NCBI GenBank assembly: GCA_035548175.1
Contig: DASZTO010000057.1
Coordinates: 1-64,000 of the forward strand
Source of the DNA: CALCHA01 sp035548175
GTDB taxonomy: Bacteria > Planctomycetota > Phycisphaerae > WQYP01
Length of the DNA stretch: 64,000 nt
Direction: 5' to 3'
Shown: one piece after another, positions 7,193 to 14,312 of the stretch
Layout: every line of letters starts with the position of its first letter
How positions within the stretch are numbered: the stretch's first letter is position 1
Notes under the pieces: generated by a model
Databases searched by the model: none
What the model saw: the letters and a program-made list of their open reading frames with translations, nothing else
What the model was told of the DNA's origin: nothing
Made by a program: the position numbers and the translations under genes

Positions 7193-8461
7193 TCATTCCC
7201 GCCAGAGCGGATCGTCCGGGGAGACGGCCGTGATGGCGCGCAGGGTGAGGTCGGACAGGATCGGCCACTGGAGCCGGGCGAGTTTCATCACGTGGGTGAC
7301 GCCGGTGCCCGCGTAAGGACGGCGGCCGGGAAGGGTAAGGGTTCCTAAAGCGGCGAGCTGGGTGTGAAACGGGGCGCTGTCGAGCACGGCATTGTTGTGC
7401 AGGACAAACTCGACGCTCTGGGCGCGGGCGGTCGAGCCGTACATCGTGATGCGACCGGGATGCTTCAAAAGCCAGCCGGTCATCTCCATTTCTTCTTCGC
7501 GGCACTCGGGTCCTTCGATGACCATCGGCCGGTGGCCCTTGCGAAAGAGAACCAGGCCATCGACGCTGCCGTTGCCCGCGGCCGTGCCTGCGGAGCGGTG
7601 CCAGGCGACCGTCCACGTCTCACCCTGCACGTACCCCCACATAAGCTTTTTGACGCCCTGCGACAGGCCTTCCTGTCCATAGACGTGATCGTGATAGCCC
7701 AGGGCATCGATCTGCAGATTGATCAGCGGCATCCCCTCGGCGTTGTCCACGAGGCGGACCTGGCCGTCCATTTTTCCGTGTGGAGCGGTGAGGATCCATT
7801 GGTGAATGGCGCCCTGTTTTCCGGGGATTCGGAAGGGGCGGACGTGGGGAATGGCGGGGAAAGTGGGCTTGAAATTCAGGCTTGCGGAGAGGACGCGGTC
7901 GCGCGTGACGCGCGGGCGGCCGTGGGTGATCTCGAAAGGATACCCCCGTGCGGTGATGCCGAAGGACCCATCCTGGCGAAGGGTCACGCGGTTGGGCCCG
8001 ATGCGGATATCGGGGACGTCGGCGGAGAAGGGGAGGTTGCCGGCGGGGTAGAGATTCAGGAACTGCGCCGAGCGTTTACCACCTTCATAGACAGCGAAAT
8101 AAACGGCGGGGTAGTGGGAAGGCTTGAGGCCGGGGCGAATATCTTCAAAGGGCTTTCCGCCGGTCTTATGGGCATGGCGATGGACCGCGGAGAGGTAGTT
8201 GGGATGGAAGGGCAGGCCTTGGAAAAGCGCCAGCAGAATGCCGTTGCCGCGGGCATCGATGGCGCGGAAGTACCACCACTCATAAGCACCGGGCATGCGC
8301 AGGGCATGGGGGGATTCCTCGCCCCAACGCTCGAGGGCGGTCTGCGCGTCCATCCCCGCGACGCCGGCGGGCGCATGCATGACGAGGGGCGGTGTGGAGA
8401 CCGGTGGCTTCACAGAAATTCCTACGCGCCCGGGTGCTCGAAAGACGTGCGGGGCCTGCAT
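7193..8461 (-). CDS. CrtC/AttH-like lipocalin-fold protein
   Basis: 422 aa from the longest start; Met28 (8380) or Met37 are other possible starts, none with a clear ribosome site. The signature GAYEWWYF (residues 58-65) and the later ALGYHDHVYG are shared by carotenoid 1,2-hydratases (CrtC/CruF-type), AttH and tocopherol-cyclase-like proteins, which have two lipocalin-like beta barrels binding a hydrophobic substrate. No carotenoid gene is nearby, so the substrate is open and a hydratase activity is only a family-level guess. There is no obvious signal peptide. The gene is convergent with the mini-lipoproteins and divergent from DUF3300. Confidence 0.7.
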   Translation of the reverse strand: MQAPHVFRAPGRVGISVKPPVSTPPLVMHAPAGVAGMDAQTALERWGEESPHALRMPGAYEWWYFRAIDARGNGILLALFQGLPFHPNYLSAVHRHAHKTGGKPFEDIRPGLKPSHYPAVYFAVYEGGKRSAQFLNLYPAGNLPFSADVPDIRIGPNRVTLRQDGSFGITARGYPFEITHGRPRVTRDRVLSASLNFKPTFPAIPHVRPFRIPGKQGAIHQWILTAPHGKMDGQVRLVDNAEGMPLINLQIDALGYHDHVYGQEGLSQGVKKLMWGYVQGETWTVAWHRSAGTAAGNGSVDGLVLFRKGHRPMVIEGPECREEEMEMTGWLLKHPGRITMYGSTARAQSVEFVLHNNAVLDSAPFHTQLAALGTLTLPGRRPYAGTGVTHVMKLARLQWPILSDLTLRAITAVSPDDPLWRE

Positions 8462-8686
8462 CCGGGACTCAAAGGCCGATGGAGATTATAGCGGCTGTAC
8501 GGGTCTTTCTCCCGCACATATTTTACTTTTTGGAAAAATTACTGATATTAAGCGTTACGTTGACGGGCGGCTCATGCGGTCTGTGGACAAATCCAGAGGA
8601 TGAGGCACGCAGGATGCTTGCTTTGGAAAGGATTGCGGAACCGGGGACGCGGCGACGCGTGAGAGAGAGGAATGTTATCGGTTGGT

Positions 8687-8713
8687 CAAACATTTACAGG
8701 TGTAAAATGTTTG
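8687..8713. promoter_or_regulatory. BlaI/MecI/CopY-like operator overlapping a -10 element
   Basis: The 27-nt dyad has outer arms CAAACATTT (8687-8695) and AAATGTTTG (8705-8713) and an inner perfect palindrome TTTACA-GG-TGTAAA (8693-8706). The inner part fits the TACAnnTGTA box bound by BlaI, MecI and CopY winged-helix repressors. A TAAAAT hexamer at 8703-8708, a possible -10, lies within it, so a bound repressor would block transcription of the DUF3300 gene 29 nt downstream. Confidence 0.55.
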
Positions 8714-8741
8714 GTCGAGGGGCATTTAAGGAGGTCGTGCC

Positions 8742-9860
8742 ATGAAACGGATGAGCGGTTACGGAATTGCGATAACCACTGTGCTGGGTGGCCTTTTGGC
8801 TGCGGTACCGGCCTTCGGCCAATACACGCCGGCTTACCCCTATTATCAGCCGGCGCCCATCTACACGCCGCAGCCCGCGCCGCAGGTGGCGGGGTATGCC
8901 TATGCGTTGACGCCGGCCCAATTGGATCAACTCTTGGCGCCCATCGCCCTCTATCCCGATCCGCTGCTGGCGGACATTCTGCCCGCGACGACCTATCCGG
9001 AGCAGTTGAACCAGGTCGCCATCAGCCTGCGGGCGAACCCCAACATCGATGAGAACTACATCAATTCCCAGCCGTGGCCTGATGCGGTCAAGGTGATGGC
9101 GCACTATCCCGACCTGGTCACGTTCATGACCTCCCGGCCGGATTGGACCACCGCGCTGGGGGCCGCGTTCACGGAGCAACCGGGCGACGTGATGGATTCG
9201 ATCCAGCGGCTGCGGGCTGAGGCGCAGGCGGCGGGGGCGCTTTATTCGACGCCGCAGCAGCAGGTGATCGCGTCCGGCGGCTTGATCCAGATCGTGCCGG
9301 CGCAGACCGGTGTGATCTACGTGCCCCAATACGATCCGACGGTGGTGTACGTGGCGGGGCGCGCGCCGCGCGACGCGCTGCGGTTCGGAGGCGGCTGGCG
9401 CATCGGTCCGTGGCTGAATTTCGATTTTGACTGGGGCCATCACGACATCGGGATCGGCGCTCGCTGGGATCAGGGACACCCCGACCATGACCGGGACTTC
9501 CACGATTGGCATCGGGACGACCATGTAGCGCCGCCGCCGCACCTGCCGCCGGCGGTGATCAACCGGTTCAACAACGACGCGCGGCGCGGCTACGTGCCTC
9601 CGCCGGCGCAGCACCCGGTGTTCGATGCGGGGCAGAATAGAGCGGACGTGCAGCGGGCGGAGGAGCGTGGGCGGGAAGTGCATCCCGGCCCGGTGATCGT
9701 GCCGCACGGCGCGCCGCAGCCGCAGGGTCGCGGGACGCCGCGTCCCCAGGTGCAGCAACGTCCGTTGAATCCGGGAGCTCGCAGCGCCGTTCCGGGCCCG
9801 ATCGATCGTGGAGACCACGGCCAGGGCGACCGGGGCGGGTTTGAAGATCGCGGCCGGTAA
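8742..9860 (+). CDS. DUF3300 exported protein
   Basis: 372 aa. A signal peptide ends at about AFG-Q (residue 26). The DUF3300 core runs ~55-220 and shows LTPAQLDQLLAPIALYPDPL, LLADILPATTYPEQL, WPDAVKVMAHYP, and IVPAQTGVIYVPQYDPTVVYV. The tail from ~230 is rich in His, Asp, Pro and Gln and is probably disordered. A strong ribosome site (AAGGAGG) precedes the ATG. The domain's function is unknown. The gene is followed by a DUF2950 gene, a pairing known from other bacteria, and preceded by a palindromic operator. Confidence 0.88.
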   Translation: MKRMSGYGIAITTVLGGLLAAVPAFGQYTPAYPYYQPAPIYTPQPAPQVAGYAYALTPAQLDQLLAPIALYPDPLLADILPATTYPEQLNQVAISLRANPNIDENYINSQPWPDAVKVMAHYPDLVTFMTSRPDWTTALGAAFTEQPGDVMDSIQRLRAEAQAAGALYSTPQQQVIASGGLIQIVPAQTGVIYVPQYDPTVVYVAGRAPRDALRFGGGWRIGPWLNFDFDWGHHDIGIGARWDQGHPDHDRDFHDWHRDDHVAPPPHLPPAVINRFNNDARRGYVPPPAQHPVFDAGQNRADVQRAEERGREVHPGPVIVPHGAPQPQGRGTPRPQVQQRPLNPGARSAVPGPIDRGDHGQGDRGGFEDRGR

Positions 9861-9923
9861 GCATAGGTCGGTAGCCAGTGTTTCGATGAACCGGGGCGGG
9901 GAAACATGCAGGAGAGCGAAGCC

Positions 9924-10991
9924 ATGATGATGCGGACGACGACGGCGGGAGTATTGGCGGCGGCGGTCCTGGCGGCAGCAGCGGGATGCCAGAGCACGGG
10001 CGCGGGAAATCGGGATCGCAACGCACCGGCCCAGGCGACGGCCCCGGTGTCGAGCGCGCCCGCGGACAACCGCGAGACGTTCAACTCGCCGGAAGAGGCG
10101 CTCAAGGCGCTTCAATCGGTGGTGCAGACCGGCGATCCGGCGGCAATGGACAAGCTGTTTGGGCCGGAGATCGACCAGGTGCGGTCGTCGGATACGGCGG
10201 ATCGCAAGGCGACGATGCAGCGGTTCGAGCAGGCGATGGCGCAGAAGGCTCACGTGGAGACATCGGCGGATGGGCAGTCGGCGAATATCTACATCGGGGC
10301 CAACGACTATCCGTTTGCGATTCCCCTGGCCAAGGATCCGTCCGGGAAGTGGTTCTTCGATACCGCCGCCGGCGAGACGGAGATTCTGAATCGGCGTATC
10401 GGCCGGGACGAACTGGACACGATCGATCTGTGCCATCTTCTGGTGACGGCGGAGCGTGAGTACGCATCGCAGGACCGCGTTGGCAACGGGATCATTCAGT
10501 ACGCGCAGCGCTTCATGAGCGAGCCGGGCAAAGAGGACGGGTTGTACTGGCCCGCGCAGCCGTGGGAGCAGGAGAGCCCGCTGGGTCCGCTGGCGGCGCA
10601 GGCGGCGGCGGAGGGGTATCCGGTGAAGGCGCGGGCGCAGCGCGCGGAGGAAAAGGGATCGGAGGCGGCCAAGAACTCCGGGCCGCACCCGTTCCACGGC
10701 TACATTTTCCGAATCCTGACGAAGCAGGGGTCGGCGGCGCCGGGCGGGGCGTACAACTATGTGATCAACGGGCACATGGTGGCGGGTTTCGCGTTCCTGG
10801 CATATCCGGCGGAGTATGGCAAGAGCGGGGTGATGACCTTCATGATCAGCCGGAACAACGTGCTGTATCAGAAGGACCTGGGCGCGGACACGGCGGCGCG
10901 TGCGAAGGCCATCACATCATTCGATCCGGGCAAGGGCTGGACAGTGGTGAAAGAGGACCAGGGGGCGGCGAGCCAGCCGGGCGGGCAGTAG
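9924..10991 (+). CDS. DUF2950 lipoprotein
   Basis: 355 aa from the ATG at 9924, which has GGAG upstream; a start at 9906 is also open. Lipobox AAGC with Cys22. The DUF2950 hallmarks follow: FNSPEEALKALQSVVQTGD, a segment ending GKWFFDTAAGETEILNRRIGRDE, AEREYASQD, and the long stretch PFHGYIFRILTKQG through YNYVINGHMVAGFAFLAYPAEYG. The protein should be lipid-anchored in the periplasm or outer membrane. It lies 63 nt after the DUF3300 gene, probably in the same operon, and the two may act together at the envelope. Biochemical role unknown. Confidence 0.88.
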   Translation: MMMRTTTAGVLAAAVLAAAAGCQSTGAGNRDRNAPAQATAPVSSAPADNRETFNSPEEALKALQSVVQTGDPAAMDKLFGPEIDQVRSSDTADRKATMQRFEQAMAQKAHVETSADGQSANIYIGANDYPFAIPLAKDPSGKWFFDTAAGETEILNRRIGRDELDTIDLCHLLVTAEREYASQDRVGNGIIQYAQRFMSEPGKEDGLYWPAQPWEQESPLGPLAAQAAAEGYPVKARAQRAEEKGSEAAKNSGPHPFHGYIFRILTKQGSAAPGGAYNYVINGHMVAGFAFLAYPAEYGKSGVMTFMISRNNVLYQKDLGADTAARAKAITSFDPGKGWTVVKEDQGAASQPGGQ

Positions 10992-11019
10992 TCCGAAGCG
11001 GAAGTACAGGGTGGTGGAA

Positions 11020-11038
11020 CACGGGCAGGATGCCCGTG
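11020..11038. terminator. Perfect 8-bp stem-loop between convergent genes
   Basis: CACGGGCA-GGA-TGCCCGTG lies between the stops of the DUF2950 gene (10991) and ftsK (11052). It is symmetric and could serve both strands, although no U-tract follows on either. Confidence 0.4.
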
Positions 11039-11051
11039 CCACGTTGGGGCA

Positions 11052-13676
11052 TCAGTAGCGGTGCTCGCCGGGGATTTCGTCGGGGACGGCGTCGTCATCA
11101 TCGTCGGCGGATTCGTCGAAGGTGGAGGAGACCTGCTGGGCGAAGCCGGCGTTGGCGCCCGCCCCGGCACGGCCGCCGGTGGAACCTTCGGAGCCGTCGC
11201 CGCCGGGCACGGAAGCGGAGCCCGATTCGGCGGCCTTCATGGCTTCCCATTCTTCCTTGGTGATGACGACTTCGGAGGCCATCGAGCCCTTGTATGCGCC
11301 GACGATGCCGGTGCGCCGCATCTGGTCGATGAGGCGGCTGGCACGGGAGTAACCAATGTTGAGGCGGCGCTGGATCAGCGAGACGGAACCGCGTCCGGAT
11401 TCGATCATGATGTCGACGGCATCGTTGTAAAGCGGGTCTTTCTCTTCGCCTTCCGCGAGGCCCTGCGCCTGGCCGAGCTGCATGAGCTCGGGGTGGAACT
11501 CGGGCTCGGCGATTTCCTTGAGGAACTTGCAGACGTTGCGGATTTCCTTGTCGTCGACGAAGGCGGCCTGGGCGCGCACCATGCCGCCGCCGGTGGGCTT
11601 GAGCATCAGCATGTCGCCCTGTCCCAGCAGCAATTCGCCGCCGGCCTGGTCGAGCATGATGCGGGAGTCGAGGCGCGAACGCACCTGGAAGCAGAGGCGT
11701 CCGGGCATGTTGGATTTGATCAAACCGGTGACGACCTGCGCTTCGGGACGCTGCGTGGCGAGGATGAGATGGATGCCGACGGCGCGGGCTTTTTGCGCGA
11801 TGCGGACGATATGCCCTTCGACTTCCTTCGAGGTCATCATGAGATCGGCGAGTTCGTCGATGATGATGACGATGTAGGGCATGTGGAATTGCAGCTTGGC
11901 CTTGTCGTCATCGGTGTGCGCGTTGAAGCGCTCGATGATCTCCTCGCGGGTGAGCTTGTTGTAATCCTTGATGTGGCGGACCTGGGCCTCGGACATGGTC
12001 TCATAGCGCTCGTCCATCTTCTGCGTCGCCCATTCGAGGATGGATTCGGCCTTGGTCATGTCGTCGATGATGGGGGCCATGAGGTGGGGGATGGATTTGT
12101 AATCCTGCATTTCGACCATCTTGGGATCGACCATGATCATCTTGACGTGATCGGGGCGCTGGGTGAGCAGGAGGGTCATGATGATGGAGTTGATGCAGAC
12201 GGACTTGCCCGAGCCGGTGGTGCCGGCGATGAGAATGTGCGGGATTTTGGCGAGGTCTTCGACGAGCGGATTGCCGGAAGCGTCTTTGCCGAGGCACATG
12301 GGGAGGGCCATTTTGGCGAGGCGGTCGTCGGCGATCTGGAAGAGTTCTTTGAGGCGGACGCGTTCGCGGTCGAGGTTGGGCACTTCGATGCCCATGGTGG
12401 ATTTGCCGGGGATGTTGTCGATGATGCGCACCGGCGGCGACTTGAGCGCGCGGGCGATGTCTTTGGAGAGGGCGGCGACCTGGGAGGATTTGACGCCGGG
12501 GGCGAGGTTGAGCTCGAAGAGGGTGACGACGGGGCCGGTGTCGATGGCTTCCACCTTGCCATCGATGTTGTAGGACTCGAGGGTGGCTTCGAGGATTTTG
12601 GCTTTTTCACGGACGCGCTGCTCGTGGCCGGCGGAATCGACGGGTTCGGCCTCGTCGAGCAGGTCGAGCGTGGGAAGCTTGTAGTTGTCCAGGTCCTGCG
12701 GCTTGGAGGGCGGAGGGGTGGAACGGACGAAGGCTTTGGGGGCGGCGGGCTTGCGCACGACGGGTTCAGAAGGCTCGGCCTTGATGGGGAGGACGGCGGG
12801 CTCCTCGTCGTCGTCTTTGTCGGCGATGGGGGTGGCTTCGACGGCGACGATCTCGCCGGCTTTGGTTTCTTCGGAGGGGTTGGGTTTGTCTTTGGGAGCG
12901 TCGTCGGCGTTCATGAGATCGCCGAGGGTTCCGCCGGCGGGAGTTGCGGGAGATTCGGCGGGTTTTTCGGGGGCGTCCTTTTTGCGGCGGCCGTTGATTT
13001 TGGGCTCGGCTTTCGATTCGCTCCTGGTGGAAGCACGGGAGCGCGGTGCCCAGTTGAGAATGCCTTTGAAGCCACCGGCAGCGCCCGCGGCGGCGCCGGC
13101 GAGTTGATCGGTCGGCAGGCGTTTGCCCAGCCACAGCAGGCGCGCGGGCAGGGCGAGCACAAACTCATCGGCCGCCAGAAGCCCGCCGACGATGAAGCCG
13201 AAGGCGAGGAACATCCACGCCGCGACGCCGAACTTCATGTGCAGAAAAGTGCCCAGGGCGATGCCAAGGATGCCGCCGGCGCCTTCGCCGAACGGTCCGG
13301 CCCCCCCGGCGAGATTGAAGAGCGTGGAGAGGCAGGCGACGAGCATGGCGCCGCCGATGATGCGCAGGGGAAGCTGGGTGACTTCATCGCCCTTGGTCCA
13401 GATGACCATCGCGATGCCCAGGAGCACGATGCCGACGAACACGCCGGGGCCGATGCGCTGCATGGCCAGGTAAGCGATGTGCGCCCCGACACTGCCGCAC
13501 CAGTTGTGGATCACGGGATTGTCGTTGTAGCTGACAAGCAGGTGCGAAGGAGGATCGACCGGCGAGAAGCTCACGCACGAGAGCGTAAAGAGGACGAAGA
13601 GCACCCACACGAACATCATGAGAATGATGCGTGCGATGATCGGCTTGTTCGATTTGTTGTCTTTTCGTGCTGCCAT
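11052..13676 (-). CDS. ftsK: DNA translocase FtsK/SpoIIIE
   Basis: 874 aa from the ATG at 13676 (MAARKDNKSNKP); the frame extends to 13727 but that part overlaps dut. Four hydrophobic segments span residues ~15-180, followed by an Ala/Pro/Lys-rich linker to ~370. The motor has Walker A AGTTGSGKS with Lys491 and Walker B VIIIDELADLM. A C-terminal winged-helix gamma domain (IQRRLNIGYSRASRLIDQM) reads the KOPS polarity sequences. FtsK pumps chromosomal DNA at the septum toward the dif site and activates XerCD. It lies directly downstream of dut on the same strand. Confidence 0.95.
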   Translation of the reverse strand: MAARKDNKSNKPIIARIILMMFVWVLFVLFTLSCVSFSPVDPPSHLLVSYNDNPVIHNWCGSVGAHIAYLAMQRIGPGVFVGIVLLGIAMVIWTKGDEVTQLPLRIIGGAMLVACLSTLFNLAGGAGPFGEGAGGILGIALGTFLHMKFGVAAWMFLAFGFIVGGLLAADEFVLALPARLLWLGKRLPTDQLAGAAAGAAGGFKGILNWAPRSRASTRSESKAEPKINGRRKKDAPEKPAESPATPAGGTLGDLMNADDAPKDKPNPSEETKAGEIVAVEATPIADKDDDEEPAVLPIKAEPSEPVVRKPAAPKAFVRSTPPPSKPQDLDNYKLPTLDLLDEAEPVDSAGHEQRVREKAKILEATLESYNIDGKVEAIDTGPVVTLFELNLAPGVKSSQVAALSKDIARALKSPPVRIIDNIPGKSTMGIEVPNLDRERVRLKELFQIADDRLAKMALPMCLGKDASGNPLVEDLAKIPHILIAGTTGSGKSVCINSIIMTLLLTQRPDHVKMIMVDPKMVEMQDYKSIPHLMAPIIDDMTKAESILEWATQKMDERYETMSEAQVRHIKDYNKLTREEIIERFNAHTDDDKAKLQFHMPYIVIIIDELADLMMTSKEVEGHIVRIAQKARAVGIHLILATQRPEAQVVTGLIKSNMPGRLCFQVRSRLDSRIMLDQAGGELLLGQGDMLMLKPTGGGMVRAQAAFVDDKEIRNVCKFLKEIAEPEFHPELMQLGQAQGLAEGEEKDPLYNDAVDIMIESGRGSVSLIQRRLNIGYSRASRLIDQMRRTGIVGAYKGSMASEVVITKEEWEAMKAAESGSASVPGGDGSEGSTGGRAGAGANAGFAQQVSSTFDESADDDDDAVPDEIPGEHRY

Positions 13677-13723
13677 GCTGCTGTTGCGACTCCATTCATC
13701 CCCGCCCCTCCCCTCCGTTGCCA

Positions 13724-14182
13724 TCACGTTCCTGTGCTGCCGAAGCCGCCGGCGCCGCGGGCGGAATCGGGAAGCTCATCGGTTTCGATCCACCGGGCCT
13801 TTTCCACTCTGGCGATGACCATCTGGGCGATCCGCATGCCCCGGGTGATGACGATCGGTTCTCGGCCGAGATTGACCAGGAGCACTTTGACTTCTCCACG
13901 ATAGTCGGCGTCGATGGTTCCCGGGGCGTTGGGCACGGAAAGACCGTGCTTGATCGCCATGCCGGAGCGCGGCCGCACCTGGGCTTCGTAACCTTCCGGC
14001 AGCGCCATGGCAAAACCGCAGGGACAGGCGGCGCGTTCGAGCGGCGCGAGCAGCAGCGGCTGATCCTCGGTAAGGGCGGCCAGAAGGTCCATGCCGGCGG
14101 CATGATCGGTCTGGTAGGCCGGCAGGTCGAGGCCGAGGCCATGGGGCAACCGTTTAACTGCAATGCTTATCGGCAGTGGCAC
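13724..14182 (-). CDS. dut: dUTP diphosphatase
   Basis: 152 aa, the normal size, from the GTG at 14182 with AGAGGA just upstream; the 14266 start would add a Pro/Arg-rich stretch not expected in Dut. All five trimeric dUTPase motifs are visible: AGMDLLA, RPRSGMA, NAPGTIDADYRGE with the catalytic Asp, RIAQMV and the C-terminal GAGGFGSTG that closes over the substrate. It hydrolyses dUTP to dUMP and pyrophosphate, keeping uracil out of DNA. ftsK follows 47 nt downstream. Confidence 0.95.
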   Translation of the reverse strand: MPLPISIAVKRLPHGLGLDLPAYQTDHAAGMDLLAALTEDQPLLLAPLERAACPCGFAMALPEGYEAQVRPRSGMAIKHGLSVPNAPGTIDADYRGEVKVLLVNLGREPIVITRGMRIAQMVIARVEKARWIETDELPDSARGAGGFGSTGT

Positions 14183-14285
14183 GGGAAATCCTCTACTGGG
14201 AAATGGCCTGGCGCCGGGGGCGGGGCGGCCGTTGTAAGGGGTTGACGGTGGACATCTTACCGGCATGGCGGAGATCAGAACGCTG

Positions 14286-14308
14286 TGCCCGGGGGCAAGG
14301 CCCGGGCA
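14286..14308 (-). terminator. 8-bp stem-loop after purL
   Basis: TGCCCGGG and CCCGGGCA form a perfect stem around a 7-nt loop, 5 nt past the purL stop. No U-tract follows on the minus strand. Confidence 0.35.
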
Positions 14309-14312
14309 AGGC

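Noticed and set aside
11061..13904. 947-codon + strand frame over ftsK
   Set aside because: Composition (Gly, Asp, Val, Phe) is that of reversed codons; FtsK motifs are on the other strand.
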